The notes: generated by a model not told the origin, from the letters alone. Positions 35,918-44,704 are shown, counted from the stretch's first letter. The stretch: 64,000 nucleotides of DNA from Corynebacterium uberis (GCF_020616335.1 NZ_CP085051.1:248001-312000), one strand, 5' to 3'. Made by a program: numbers and translations.

Positions 35918-37201
35918 GTGATCTGGGTCTGGGTCCTCGGCGGTGCCGCCTTCGCGGCCGGCGGGCTGCTAGGAAGCAGCGCCGCGCCGCTGCTTGCGCG
36001 CGCCCGGCACCGCCGCCCCCACCGCGCACACCGCCCCCACCGGGAAACCGGGGACGAGGCGGGCCGCAACCAGGTCACCACCATCAGCCAGGTCCTCCAC
36101 CTGGCCATCCAGGGCAGCCCCACCGGCATGGCCGTGGTCAGCCGCGACGCCGAACTGCTGCTATCAAACAGCTGGGCCCATGAGATGGGCGTCATCCACG
36201 AACGCGCCGTCACCCCGGAGGTGTGGGCCGTCATCGAGCGGGTCTTTGAAGACAAAGAAACCCACGTGCTCAACCTGACCACACCCCGGCGCCGCCCAGG
36301 AAACCGGGTCACCGACGTCCGCGTGGTGGTCAAGCCGCTCACGCTCGTCGATGACCGCTTTGTCATCGTCTACAGCACCGACGAGTCGGAATACATGCGC
36401 ATGGAGTCCGCCCGCCGCGACTTTGTGGCCAACGTCTCCCACGAACTGAAAACGCCCGTCGGCGGCATGGCACTGCTCGCCGAGGCGCTCATGGAATCCA
36501 GCGACGACCCCGAGCAGGTGACCTACTTTGGCACCCGCCTGCACCGCGAGGCGCTGCGCATGTCCGACCTGGTCAACGAGCTGATCTCGCTCTCCAAACT
36601 CCAAGGCGCCGAGGCGCTGCCGGAAATGGAACCCGTCGCCGTCGACGACATCATCGATGAAGCCATCGCCCGCAACCAGATCGCCGCAGAAAACCGCGAC
36701 GTAACGCTCACCCGCGGCCCCGAATCCCAAGCCCAGGTCAACGGCGACATGTCCCTGCTGGTGACCGCCGTATCCAACCTGATCAGCAACGCGATCAACT
36801 ACTCGGCAGAGTCCATGCCCGTCTCCCTGACCCACAAGGTGCTGCCGGACCATGACGCGGTAGCCATCCGGGTCACCGACCGCGGCATCGGCATCGCCGA
36901 GGATGACCAAAAGCGCGTCTTCGAACGCTTCTTCCGCGTAGACAAGGCCCGATCCCGCTCCACCGGCGGGACGGGACTGGGCCTGGCGATAGTCAAGCAT
37001 GTGGTGGCCAACCACGGCGGTACCATTAAGCTGTGGTCGAAGCCGGGCACCGGCTCGACCTTCACCATCGAATTACCGCTCTACCATCCGGAGACGGCCG
37101 CCGAGTTGCCGCCGCCGGAGGACCCCATTGATCCGCCGGATGCCGCCCTGCGCAGGGCAGCGCACCGGGTGTCGGCGCGTCGAAAGGACAAGACTGCATG
37201 A
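35918..37201 (+). CDS. senX3: Sensor histidine kinase (SenX3/PhoR-like)
   Basis: 427 residues from GTG 35918. One N-terminal membrane segment (VWVLGGAAFAAGGLLGSSAA), a PAS-like sensor region about 60-160, the dimerisation box FVANVSHELKTP with His175, and HATPase motifs: N-box NLISNAINY, DRGIGI, FERFFRVD and GGTGLGLAIVKH. The context next to gpmA and a RegX3-type regulator identifies the phosphate-linked SenX3-RegX3 system. The end overlaps regX3 by 4 bases (ATGA). The RBS is weak. Confidence 0.88.
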   Translation: MIWVWVLGGAAFAAGGLLGSSAAPLLARARHRRPHRAHRPHRETGDEAGRNQVTTISQVLHLAIQGSPTGMAVVSRDAELLLSNSWAHEMGVIHERAVTPEVWAVIERVFEDKETHVLNLTTPRRRPGNRVTDVRVVVKPLTLVDDRFVIVYSTDESEYMRMESARRDFVANVSHELKTPVGGMALLAEALMESSDDPEQVTYFGTRLHREALRMSDLVNELISLSKLQGAEALPEMEPVAVDDIIDEAIARNQIAAENRDVTLTRGPESQAQVNGDMSLLVTAVSNLISNAINYSAESMPVSLTHKVLPDHDAVAIRVTDRGIGIAEDDQKRVFERFFRVDKARSRSTGGTGLGLAIVKHVVANHGGTIKLWSKPGTGSTFTIELPLYHPETAAELPPPEDPIDPPDAALRRAAHRVSARRKDKTA

Positions 37202-37908
37202 CCACGATCTTGATCGTCGAAGATGAGGAATCCTTGGCCGATCCGCTGGCCTTCCTGCTGCGCAAAGAGGGATTTGAGACGATCATCGCCGGCGACGGCC
37301 CCTCCGCGCTGGTGGAGTTTGGCAAAAACGACGTGGACATTGTGCTGCTGGACCTTATGCTGCCCGGCATGTCCGGCACGGATGTGTGTAAGCACCTGCG
37401 CGCCCACTCGGACGTGCCCGTCATCATGGTCACGGCGCGGGACTCGGAGATCGATAAGGTGGTGGGCCTAGAACTCGGGGCAGACGATTACGTGACCAAG
37501 CCCTACTCCTCCCGCGAGCTCATCGCCCGCATCCGCGCGGTGCTGCGCCGCCGCGGCGACGGCGTGGGCGGGCCATCCGTGGCCGCCGCGGCCGAGGAAC
37601 AAGAGGCAGAAAGCCTCCAGGTCGGCCGCGTATCCATGAACGTAGACAGCCACACCGTCACCGTGGACGGCCAGCCGGTCAACATGCCGCTCAAGGAGTT
37701 TGACCTGCTGGAATACCTGTTGCGCAACGCCGGGCGCGTGCTCACCCGCGGCCAGCTCATCGACCGCGTCTGGGGGGCCGACTACGTGGGCGACACCAAG
37801 ACCCTGGACGTGCACGTCAAGCGGCTGCGCTCCAAGATCGAAGAGGAGCCCTCCCGGCCGCGCCACCTGGTCACCGTGCGGGGCCTGGGCTACAAGTACG
37901 AGTCCTAA
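37198..37908 (+). CDS. regX3: OmpR-family response regulator
   Basis: 236 residues. The receiver domain has acidic pocket residues (VEDEE), phospho-acceptor Asp52 in LLDLMLPG, Thr in MVTAR and Lys in [10 protein letters not shown]. The C-terminal winged helix includes [18 protein letters not shown] and [13 protein letters not shown]. It is the partner of the overlapping SenX3 gene and probably controls phosphate-starvation genes. Its stop overlaps that of the convergent next gene by 4 bases. Confidence 0.92.
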   Translation: MTTILIVEDEESLADPLAFLLRKEGFETIIAGDGPSALVEFGKNDVDIVLLDLMLPGMSGTDVCKHLRAHSDVPVIMVTARDSEIDKVVGLELGADDYVTKPYSSRELIARIRAVLRRRGDGVGGPSVAAAAEEQEAESLQVGRVSMNVDSHTVTVDGQPVNMPLKEFDLLEYLLRNAGRVLTRGQLIDRVWGADYVGDTKTLDVHVKRLRSKIEEEPSRPRHLVTVRGLGYKYES

Positions 37909-38831
37909 GCCTGCGCCTGGGCCTGGCGCGTCGCCGGATGGGCGGGCCAGGGCGCGTCGAGTCCCCCCTCCTGGGCCGCCGCGGCGATGGCCTGCCGGCG
38001 GCGGCAATACTGCGCCAGGACCTCGTAGGCGGCATCGCCCAACAGGGCACGCAGCTCCGCCTCCTGGCTCAGCCACAGCGGCCGGGCACCCGTGTGGCAC
38101 TCCGGCGCCGCCGAACAGTACCAATCAAAGTCCTCGCCGCCGTTGCCCCACCCGCGGCGGTCATATTCGCCGATGGTGGTCACAAGCTTATCGACGCCGT
38201 CCGAGCGCTCCACCCACTCCTCCTCGCGGCGCAGCGGCAACTGCCAACACACCTCCGGCTTGACCACGGTCAGGTCCGCGCCAACATCCACCGCCCACTG
38301 GTGGATCGCGCAGCCTGCGCCCGTGGGCCAGCCTGGGCGGTTGGCAAAGATGCAGGCCCCGTTCACCACCTTGGTCTTGAGGGCCGGCTCCGGATCGCCG
38401 TTATCGTCATCAAGCTCGTCCCAGTCCAGCCACGGCTCTAGGTCCTCGGGCTCCCCGGAGGCCAGGAAGGCGTCGGTGCCCGCCGGGCGGAGCTGCCAGT
38501 AGCGTGCGGGCATGGTGGCGGCGGCGTCGTAAAGCTGATCGCGATCCTCCTCGTCGCTTAAGAAGGCCCCGTGGATGCAGCAGCCGGCGTCCGGCTGGCT
38601 GGCAGAAATACCCCGGCAGTTCGGCGTGCCAAAGGTACACTGCCAATGCGATTCCATCCAGGTGATATCCACGCGAAGCACGCGATCTGGATCAGCCGGA
38701 TCTGCAAATTCAAACCATTCCCGGGGAAAATCCGGCGCTACTTCGACGCCCCTGGCGATGGCCGCAGCCGCGGGCGTAGCGGCGGGAAAACCCAGATAGA
38801 CGGGCGGTCGAGATGGTTGATCCACACCCAA
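37905..38831 (-). CDS. Cysteine-cluster protein (YkgJ / DUF3109-like)
   Basis: 308 residues. Cysteines are spaced like DUF3109 / YkgJ metal-binding proteins: [39 protein letters not shown] and [10 protein letters not shown]. The cluster probably binds Zn or Fe-S; no enzyme role is known. The start is taken at TTG 38831; GTG 38825 is equally possible and neither has a good RBS. It converges on regX3 with a 4-base overlap of stop codons and diverges from ppx. Confidence 0.65.
   Translation of the reverse strand: MGVDQPSRPPVYLGFPAATPAAAAIARGVEVAPDFPREWFEFADPADPDRVLRVDITWMESHWQCTFGTPNCRGISASQPDAGCCIHGAFLSDEEDRDQLYDAAATMPARYWQLRPAGTDAFLASGEPEDLEPWLDWDELDDDNGDPEPALKTKVVNGACIFANRPGWPTGAGCAIHQWAVDVGADLTVVKPEVCWQLPLRREEEWVERSDGVDKLVTTIGEYDRRGWGNGGEDFDWYCSAAPECHTGARPLWLSQEAELRALLGDAAYEVLAQYCRRRQAIAAAAQEGGLDAPWPAHPATRQAQAQA
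38186..38198 (-). repeat. GGCGTCGANAAGC motif site (N = T) in cysteine-cluster gene
   Basis: In the sense of this minus-strand gene it reads as GVDK. Confidence 0.8.
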
Positions 38832-38844
38832 GAAGGGTAGACCG

Positions 38845-38850
38845 TCTACT
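38845..38850 (+). promoter_or_regulatory. Candidate -10 box of ppx (leaderless)
   Basis: TCTACT ends 8 bases before GTG 38859, so the transcription start would fall at or just before the start codon. Confidence 0.35.
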
Positions 38851-38858
38851 GTGAGAGT

Positions 38859-39788
38859 GTGCGATTAGGTGTTTTGGACGTGGGCAGTAACACGGTTCAC
38901 CTCGTGGCCGTGGACGCCCGCCCCGGTGGGCGGCCCACCCCCATGAGTGACTGGAAGACCACCCTCAAGCTGGTAGACCTGCTGGATAAGCGGGGCGCGG
39001 TCAGCGATAAGGGGCTGGCGCGGCTGACGGCCGCCGTCGGTGAGGCGGCGGAGCTGGCCGGCAAGCTAGGCTGCGTGGAGCTCATCGCGTTTGCCACCTC
39101 TGCGGTGCGCTCGGCAACAAACTCAGAAAAGGTGCTCGCCCATGTGCGCAAGCACACCGGGGTGGAATTAGAAATCCTCTTCGGACCGGATGAAGCCAGG
39201 TTAACTTTCCTGGCAACGCGCCGCTGGTATGGATGGTCCGCCGGGCGGATTATTAACCTTGACATTGGCGGTGGATCGTTGGAAATGGCCACCGGATTGG
39301 ATGAAACACCGGATGTGGCTTTCTCCTTGGATCTGGGAGCGGGTAGATTGACCCACGAGTGGTTCGACACCGATCCGCCTGAACGTAAAAAGATCAACCT
39401 CTTGCGGGACTTCATCGACGCCGAGTTGGTGGAACCCGCGCGGCAGATGCGCGCCTATGGTCCGGCACGCGTGGCCACCGGCACGTCCAAGACTTTCCGC
39501 ACCCTGGCCCGGCTCACGGGCGCGGCACCGTCTTCGGAGGGGCCGTTTGTCACACGCACGCTCTCGTCCCCAGGTCTGCGGCAGCTGATCGCCTTTATCT
39601 CCCGGATGACGGCGGCAGATCGCGCAGAATTGGAGGGAGTCAGCGCTGACCGTTCCTATCAGATCGTCGCCGGAGCCCTCGTGGCAGAGGCGGCCATGCG
39701 GGCGTTGGCGCTCGAAGAGATTGAGATCTGCCCCTGGGCGTTGCGTGAGGGAGTCATCCTGCGGCGGATCGATAAGGGACTGGAATAG
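38859..39788 (+). CDS. ppx: Ppx/GppA exopolyphosphatase
   Basis: 309 residues from GTG 38859. The ASKHA-fold phosphate loops are [16 protein letters not shown] at the N-terminus and [10 protein letters not shown] near residue 128. It releases phosphate from the ends of polyphosphate or acts on related nucleotides. The ~310-residue length matches short actinobacterial Ppx proteins. Its position after senX3-regX3 fits phosphate metabolism. 15 bases separate it from the next gene. Confidence 0.9.
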   Translation: MRLGVLDVGSNTVHLVAVDARPGGRPTPMSDWKTTLKLVDLLDKRGAVSDKGLARLTAAVGEAAELAGKLGCVELIAFATSAVRSATNSEKVLAHVRKHTGVELEILFGPDEARLTFLATRRWYGWSAGRIINLDIGGGSLEMATGLDETPDVAFSLDLGAGRLTHEWFDTDPPERKKINLLRDFIDAELVEPARQMRAYGPARVATGTSKTFRTLARLTGAAPSSEGPFVTRTLSSPGLRQLIAFISRMTAADRAELEGVSADRSYQIVAGALVAEAAMRALALEEIEICPWALREGVILRRIDKGLE

Positions 39789-39803
39789 AAAGGACGCCAC
39801 CTC

Positions 39804-41012
39804 ATGAGTGACGACAAACAACTCACCGTCGCCGAGCTCCTTGCCCGCGCCGGCGGGGAGGGCGCCGCTGCCGGCAGCGGCTCCGGACGTCGCCGCCACC
39901 GGAGCATCGACCAGGGCGGAATCTCCGTCGCGGAGCTTACGGGGTCGATGGCACGGGTGACGGACAAGCCGGTAGAGCCCCGGCACTCCTCGGTGCCCAT
40001 GGACACCGAAGAGTCCCTCCGCGCGCCACACGGCCACCACCACGGCGGCGCGGTACCGCCGGCGCAACAGGCACCCCCGGCCGTGGAACAGGTCCCCCAG
40101 CCGGCCCACCAGCCGACTCCGCAGCAGGTCCAGCGGCCCGCCCCGGGAGGGGCCAGCCGCATCGAACGCCCGCGCACCCAGCCCCAGCCGCAGGCCCAGC
40201 CACACTCGTATGCGGACAACCAGCCGGCTGTCACCCAGGTTCCGGCCGGCACCGCACCGGCCCAGCCGCCCACCGGGCAGCGCCCCTCCCCGTGGCCGAT
40301 TCCGCAGCGCACCCCCGGCACGGCCCCGACGCCGCCGGCCCCGCGCCCGGAGTCCTCTCCCAGCTCTGAACACACGGCCGTCATCTACGGCATGGACCGC
40401 GGGCTGAAGTCCTCGGCCCGGGCCGAGCAGCGGGTGCAGCAGGCCCAGGCGCGGGCCTCTGCCACGGCGCTGCGGGCCAGCGAGCAGCAGGAGCGCCACG
40501 AGGATCAGGGCGTGGGTGCGGATGAAACCGGCCGCATCCCGCGGGTGCCGGACGGCCCCGATGCCTCCGCTTCGGCGGATGCCCGCCAGGAGGACGCGGA
40601 GCAGTACAACCGCGCCCTCGGGGAGACGGACACCCCCTCGGTGGAGAGCTACAACGTGCACGCCACCGCGGCGCGCCCCCACCCGGCGGCCCGCCCGCAC
40701 GGGGAGCGCGACCTGGTCCGCGACAGCGACGAGGACGCAGAAGGCGCCTCCGGCGGGCTCGGCGGGGCGATCCTGCTGGCCGTGGTGGGCGTGGTGCTCG
40801 GCGCCATCGTCTTCCTGGCATTCAAGCAACTGTGGGATTCGGGGATGTCCCGGATCATGATCGGCCTTGCCGCCCTGGCGGTGACCGCGGTGATGGTTGC
40901 CGGCGTGCACTTCCTGCGCACCGCCCGGGATTCCCTGTCCATGGTGCTGGCCGCCGTGGTGGGCCTGGCCATGACCTTCGGGCCCTACGTGCCCACCATC
41001 TTGGGCCACTAG
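39804..41012 (+). CDS. Membrane protein with long disordered cytoplasmic arm
   Basis: 402 residues. The N-terminus has the actinobacterial motif LTVAELLARAG followed by RRRHRS and GGISVAELTG, also seen in MmpS3-like proteins. About 250 Pro/Gln/His-rich residues follow, then three hydrophobic segments near the C-terminus (LLAVVGVVLGAIVFLAF, MIGLAALAVTAVMVAGVHFL, MVLAAVVGLAMTFG). AAAGGACG precedes the ATG. Conserved between ppx and proC in corynebacteria; function unknown, perhaps an envelope or division scaffold. Confidence 0.65.
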   Translation: MSDDKQLTVAELLARAGGEGAAAGSGSGRRRHRSIDQGGISVAELTGSMARVTDKPVEPRHSSVPMDTEESLRAPHGHHHGGAVPPAQQAPPAVEQVPQPAHQPTPQQVQRPAPGGASRIERPRTQPQPQAQPHSYADNQPAVTQVPAGTAPAQPPTGQRPSPWPIPQRTPGTAPTPPAPRPESSPSSEHTAVIYGMDRGLKSSARAEQRVQQAQARASATALRASEQQERHEDQGVGADETGRIPRVPDGPDASASADARQEDAEQYNRALGETDTPSVESYNVHATAARPHPAARPHGERDLVRDSDEDAEGASGGLGGAILLAVVGVVLGAIVFLAFKQLWDSGMSRIMIGLAALAVTAVMVAGVHFLRTARDSLSMVLAAVVGLAMTFGPYVPTILGH

Positions 41013-41067
41013 GAGACAATCCGGCTCAGCGTGCCCACTACCGCCGCCTTATGGCAGGGTAGTGGGC

Positions 41068-41913
41068 ATGACTTCTATCGCCGTGATCGGCGGAGGCGAA
41101 ATTGGGGAGGCGCTCGTCGCCGGCCTGATCTCCTCTGGGGCCGATCCGTCCACCATTACCGTGTCCAACCGGCGCGCCCAGCGCAGCGAGTACTTCGCGG
41201 AAAAATATGGGGTGCACACCGAGCTGGACAATGCGCGCGCCGCATCCGAGGCGCAGGTCATCATCGTGTGCGTTAAGCCCGGTGTGGTGCCTGGGGTGCT
41301 CGAGGAGATCGCGGAGGCCGTCAGCGACAATGACAACCAGCCGGTGGTGGTCTCCTTCGCCGCCGGGGTGACCATTCAGACGATGGCTGACGCCTTGTCC
41401 GCGGGTACGCCCGTGGTGCGGGTGATGCCCAATACGCCCATGCACAAGCGCCTGGGGGTCTTTGCGGTGACGCCGGGGCGGTTTGTGGACGAGGACCAGA
41501 TGGCAACCCTGTCTGAGGTCCTGTCCGCCGTGGGCACGGTGGTCACCGTCGCGGAAGAAGAAATGGATGCCGCGACGGCAATGTCCGGCTCGGGGCCGGG
41601 CTATATCTACCTGGTCGCCGAGGCGATGATTGATGCCGGTGTGAATCAGGGGCTGCCCCGGGCCACCGCCCGGGCGCTGGTGTGCGGCGCGATTGAGGGC
41701 GCCGGTGCGATGCTTGCCGCCGGTGAGGAGTCGCCCACCGATTTGCGCGAGCAGATCTGCACCCCCGGCGGGACGACGTCTGCTGCGGTGCGCGAGCTTG
41801 AGGAATCCGGGCTGCGCGGCGCGTTCTTCCGCGCCGTGGAGGCGTGTGTCTCGCGCGCGGCGGAGTTTGGCGCGCAGGATGAGGATTCCAGCTCCTCCTC
41901 CGAGGACGACTAG
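41068..41913 (+). CDS. proC: Pyrroline-5-carboxylate reductase
   Basis: 281 residues. It reduces pyrroline-5-carboxylate to proline with NAD(P)H. The Rossmann motif is IAVIGGGEIGEAL at the N-terminus, with VRVMPNTPM, MSGSGPGYIYLVAEAMIDAG and the C-terminal TPGGTTSAAVRELEESGLRGA block. An acidic Ser-rich tail (EDSSSSSEDD) extends the protein. ATG 41068 is preferred over GTG 41062. A GC-rich terminator follows. Confidence 0.95.
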   Translation: MTSIAVIGGGEIGEALVAGLISSGADPSTITVSNRRAQRSEYFAEKYGVHTELDNARAASEAQVIIVCVKPGVVPGVLEEIAEAVSDNDNQPVVVSFAAGVTIQTMADALSAGTPVVRVMPNTPMHKRLGVFAVTPGRFVDEDQMATLSEVLSAVGTVVTVAEEEMDAATAMSGSGPGYIYLVAEAMIDAGVNQGLPRATARALVCGAIEGAGAMLAAGEESPTDLREQICTPGGTTSAAVRELEESGLRGAFFRAVEACVSRAAEFGAQDEDSSSSSEDD

Positions 41914-41942
41914 CGGGAGGCCGCTTCCCCCCCACGGGGGCA

Positions 41943-41964
41943 CCCCCGCCGGGCGCGGCGGGGG
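41943..41964 (+). terminator. proC terminator
   Basis: CCCCCGCCG - GGCG - CGGCGGGGG, a perfect 9-bp GC stem 29 bases after the proC stop. Confidence 0.65.
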
Positions 41965-42137
41965 GAGTGTTGTCCCCGTTGTTGCAGGCGTCACCAGCGC
42001 CATCAGCCCCATAAGAAAAAATAACCAACTTGGGTCGCAACAGTCACATGTTTCACGCTAAGCTGAACCGAGCACGTGCGTGACTTCACTGCGGGAGGGG
42101 AAGCCTGCAGCGCGCCACGGCTTGAAGGGTGAAAAAT

Positions 42138-42329
42138 ATGGCACACGATGACAAGGCAACGTTTCTGACGGTTGCCGAGGTCGCGGAGATCATGCGAGTC
42201 TCCAAGATGACTGTCTACCGTCTCGTTCATTCGGGCGAGCTTCCGGCGGTTCGCGTCGGGCGCTCCTTCCGGGTGCATGAGAAGGCGGTCAATGACTACC
42301 TCGATTCCTCGTACTACGAGGTGGGTTAG
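42138..42329 (+). CDS. Small excisionase-like helix-turn-helix protein
   Basis: 63 residues from ATG 42138; GTG 42129 would add three. A MerR/excisionase-type HTH (FLTVAEVAEIMRVSKMTVYR then LVHSGELPAVRVGRSFRV) fills the whole protein. It is nearly superimposable on the mycobacterial protein encoded after proC (Rv0500A region), and related to BldC-type DNA-binding proteins. It probably binds DNA as head-to-tail dimers; targets are unknown. Confidence 0.85.
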   Translation: MAHDDKATFLTVAEVAEIMRVSKMTVYRLVHSGELPAVRVGRSFRVHEKAVNDYLDSSYYEVG

Positions 42330-42688
42330 TCGGACTTCGGCATCACGCCAGCACGCCTCACCGCACCCCCGCGTCCTCCTTCTTTCGGGCCCGCGGGGGT
42401 GTGGTGCGTCACGGGCTGTGGGCGCGCGTCGCGGGACCCGGCTTTTGGCCGCTGGTTGCGTCCTAGCTAGAATGGGCGCATTCGTGCCTGACGCCTTGTT
42501 TGAGCATGCCCCTGCCGGCTGCGTGTCGCGTGAGACGTGCACATCCGCGTCACACCATCGCCGCCGCACCGCCCAGGTTGTGCCCGGGTGGGCTGGCCGG
42601 CTTCCCGGCTGGGGGCTGTGGACGCTCGGCAGGGCGCGGGCAAGGAAATGTACGTACATGACGTCAAAGAAGTAGCGAGGAGAACTCC
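42330..42688. other. Long leader / gap before the bS22 gene
   Basis: No gene is seen. It holds a good promoter (42445-42473), which implies a leader of about 210 bases containing GC-rich inverted segments near 42575-42620 and the palindrome GTACGTAC at 42652-42659. Confidence 0.6.
42445..42473 (+). promoter_or_regulatory. Promoter of the bS22 gene
   Basis: TTGGCC (42445-42450), a 17-bp spacer and TAGAAT (42468-42473) closely match the corynebacterial sigma-A consensus. Confidence 0.65.
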
Positions 42689-42790
42689 ATGGGTTCTGTG
42701 ATCAAGAAGCGCCGCAAGCGCATGTCCAAGAAGAAGCACCGCAAGATGCTGCGCCGCACCCGCGTGCAGCGTCGTAAGTTGGGCAAGTAA
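42689..42790 (+). CDS. Ribosomal protein bS22 (AURKAIP1/COX24-type)
   Basis: 33 residues: [19 protein letters not shown] then [14 protein letters not shown], almost entirely basic. It matches the tiny actinobacterial small-subunit protein bS22 seen in mycobacterial ribosomes. GAGGAGA lies just upstream of ATG 42689. It is too short for many gene finders. The proC - HTH - bS22 order is the same as in mycobacteria. A strong terminator follows. Confidence 0.93.
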   Translation: MGSVIKKRRKRMSKKKHRKMLRRTRVQRRKLGK

Positions 42791-42806
42791 ACCCAGCACC
42801 CACCAC

Positions 42807-42839
42807 ACACCCCCTGTCGCAGCCAGCGGCAGGGGGTGT
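42807..42839. terminator. Bidirectional terminator after bS22
   Basis: ACACCCCCTG pairs with CAGGGGGTGT, between the convergent bS22 and HAD genes. Confidence 0.75.
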
Positions 42840-42862
42840 CGGCATCTGAGGGGGCGGCGCCG

Positions 42863-43915
42863 TTAGGCGCGGTGCAGGTAGCGCCGCCACCGCCACCCGG
42901 CCAGGCTAAACGCCGCGGTGACCAGCCCGGGCAGCCCGAAGGTGCGGATGGCCTTGCGCACGTTGCGGTAGTCACGAATCTGCCAGCCGCGGCGCTGGGC
43001 CTCGGCGCGCAGCTTGCGGTCCGGGTTGATGGCCACGGCGGTGCCCACCATGGACAGCATGGGGATGTCATTGGCGGAGTCGGAGTACGCGGTGCAGCGC
43101 GACAGGTCGAGCTTTTCTATGGCGGCCAGCGCCGCCACCGCGTGGCTCTTGCCCGGCCCGTGGAGGATGTCGCCGACGAGCCGGCCGGTGAACTTTCCGT
43201 CCTTGACCTCCGGGACCGTGCCCAGCGCCCCGGTAAACCCGAAGCGCCGGGCGATGACCTGGGCGAGCTGGACGGGCGTGGCGGAGACCAGCCACACCTG
43301 GTGGCCGGCGGCTAGGTGCATCTCTGCCAGGCTGCGCGTGCCGGGGAAGGCGCGGTCTTCGACCCGGTTGATCACGATGTCGTCGCAGATGCGGGCCAGC
43401 TCGGCGACGTCATAGCCGCGGACAAACTCGAGGGCCTGGGCGCGGCCCTCGGCGACGTCCTCGGCGTTTTCGGAGCCGGTGACGCGGTATTTGATCTGCT
43501 TCCACACGATGGGCAGGATCTCGTGGATTTTAAAGTAGCGTTTGCGGGCTAGCCCCAGGGCCAGGGCCACCAGGGAGGAGCCCTGAATGAGGGTGTTGTC
43601 CACGTCGAAGAAGGCGGCCACGCCGGGCTCTTGGGGAACGTCCGGGTCGGTGGGGGACAGACGCAGCGCCCCGGCGGCCTGGATGGATCCGCTCACGGAG
43701 TCCACCCCGGAGCTGAAGGAGTCCAGGTCGAGGTCGAAGGTGTCGCGCACCGCTGCTGCGGCGGCGGCTTGGCCGGCGGCGAGTTGGGCGGCGTCGTCAA
43801 GCGGAGGTAGTGCGGTGGTCTCCAGGAAGTTGCGGAGGTTGCCGTGGCTGGTGGACCAGCTTGCTAGGAACTCGCGGGGGGAGGAGGGAAACAGTGGTGG
43901 CTCGACTGAGTTCAT
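42863..43915 (-). CDS. HAD-IB family phosphatase (SerB1-like)
   Basis: 350 residues. An N-terminal region of about 95 residues is unassigned. HAD motif I is FFDVDNTLIQGSS, motif II LVSATP, motif III around GKSHAV and motif IV YSDSANDIPML. This is the membrane-associated HAD-IB group of actinobacteria (mycobacterial SerB1 / Rv0505c type), with a basic hydrophobic C-terminus (VTAAFSLAGWRWRRYLHRA). The physiological phosphoester is uncertain; phosphoserine is only one option. Confidence 0.85.
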   Translation of the reverse strand: MNSVEPPLFPSSPREFLASWSTSHGNLRNFLETTALPPLDDAAQLAAGQAAAAAAVRDTFDLDLDSFSSGVDSVSGSIQAAGALRLSPTDPDVPQEPGVAAFFDVDNTLIQGSSLVALALGLARKRYFKIHEILPIVWKQIKYRVTGSENAEDVAEGRAQALEFVRGYDVAELARICDDIVINRVEDRAFPGTRSLAEMHLAAGHQVWLVSATPVQLAQVIARRFGFTGALGTVPEVKDGKFTGRLVGDILHGPGKSHAVAALAAIEKLDLSRCTAYSDSANDIPMLSMVGTAVAINPDRKLRAEAQRRGWQIRDYRNVRKAIRTFGLPGLVTAAFSLAGWRWRRYLHRA

Positions 43916-43958
43916 CGCTTAGATTCAGAAACCTTCCTTCGATGATGCGACCCGGGGG

Positions 43959-43978
43959 TACCCCACGGGGGTGGGGTA
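43959..43978. repeat. Inverted repeat upstream of HAD gene
   Basis: TACCCCA - CGGGGG - TGGGGTA, a perfect 7-bp palindrome in the divergent region between the HAD and glutaredoxin-like genes. It could be an operator. Confidence 0.4.
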
Positions 43979-44079
43979 GTGGGTGTGCCTTTCATCATAT
44001 TGCCGCATGCCCGTTGGCGCCGTGCGCGGTGCGGCTGTGGGATGCTAACCCTACAAGGACGCGGCGCGCGCGCAACTGG

Positions 44080-44092
44080 GGCGTCGACAAGC
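44080..44092 (+). repeat. GGCGTCGANAAGC motif site (N = C), intergenic
   Basis: Lies in the divergent intergenic region about 120 bases before the glutaredoxin-like gene. Confidence 0.8.
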
Positions 44093-44210
44093 GGGCAACT
44101 TCGGAGAGCCAGCACCATCGGCACCACCAGTACCACGGTGCCGCGCGCACCCTGGCCGCGCCCGGGAGGATTGCCGGGCCCGGGCGAGCAGCACAACAGT
44201 GAGGAAAATG

Positions 44211-44456
44211 ATGCCTGATCAAGCACACCTGGTGGAATTGATGGTGCGCGCAACGTGTGGCTCCTGCGACCGCGTGGCCGCCCAGATCGAGCCGGTGATT
44301 GCGGCCCGCAGTGCGCGGCTGGTGCTGCGCGACGTGGACGCGGATCCGGAGCTGGCGGCCGAGTTTGGGGACCGGGTGCCGGTGGTGGTCATCGACGGGG
44401 AGGAGTTTGCGTGCTGGGAAGTAGACAATGATGAGTTAGGCCTCGCTTTGTTGTAA
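44211..44456 (+). CDS. Glutaredoxin-like protein (DUF836)
   Basis: 81 residues from ATG 44211, preceded by GAGGA at 5 bases; ATG 44208 is too close to it. The thioredoxin-fold motif is ATCGSCDRVA (CxxC) with the cis-proline in RVPVVVIDG. It is a small cytoplasmic thiol-redox protein placed upstream of hemA in corynebacteria and mycobacteria. Its partner is unknown; a role in mycothiol- or heme-linked redox control is a guess. Confidence 0.8.
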   Translation: MPDQAHLVELMVRATCGSCDRVAAQIEPVIAARSARLVLRDVDADPELAAEFGDRVPVVVIDGEEFACWEVDNDELGLALL

Positions 44457-44478
44457 CAGGTCAGGGGCCCTATTAGCG

Positions 44479-44508
44479 TTGACTGGCAGTAAAGCGAACC
44501 CTTGTACT
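44479..44508 (+). promoter_or_regulatory. Candidate hemA promoter
   Basis: TTGACT (44479-44484), an 18-bp spacer and TGTACT (44503-44508). The -10 overlaps the first 12-bp repeat, so the transcript would start inside the repeat array. Confidence 0.4.
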
Positions 44509-44567
44509 GCAAGGAGTACTGCAAGGAGTACTGCAAGAAGTACTGCAGGGCGTACTGCACGGCGTGA
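44502..44567 (+). CDS. Candidate leader peptide with YCKE repeats
   Basis: The 12-bp repeats keep one frame open: TTG 44502 to TGA 44567 gives M-YCKE-YCKE-YCKK-YCRA-YCTA, 21 residues. It ends 137 bases before hemA. A regulatory leader peptide or Cys-based metal or heme sensor is conceivable. The TTG start lacks a good RBS and may lie upstream of the predicted transcription start, so coding is uncertain. Confidence 0.25.
   Translation: MYCKEYCKEYCKKYCRAYCTA
44504..44563 (+). repeat. Five tandem 12-bp repeats upstream of hemA
   Basis: Units GTACTGCAAGGA, GTACTGCAAGGA, GTACTGCAAGAA, GTACTGCAGGGC and GTACTGCACGGC are contiguous. The first two are identical and the last two diverge at their 3' ends. 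Confidence 0.95.
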
Positions 44568-44574
44568 CGGGGCT

Positions 44575-44600
44575 GCACCCAGGCGTAGCACCCAGGCGTA
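44575..44600 (+). repeat. Two tandem 13-bp repeats in hemA leader
   Basis: GCACCCAGGCGTA occurs twice in direct tandem, 12 bases after the 12-bp array. The two arrays together fill most of the hemA upstream region. Confidence 0.9.
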
Positions 44601-44704
44601 GCGGTCCGCTGAAGGGTTCCACACATGCATGATTGCCCTACCCGGGTGGGGCAGGCAGACCGGCCCAGTGTGGCGCGGGTCCGAAGGGAAGCGGTGAAGT
44701 CGGC

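Noticed and set aside
39201..41009. 602-residue minus-strand ORF
   Set aside because: Antisense to ppx and the disordered membrane protein; composition is typical of a shadow frame.
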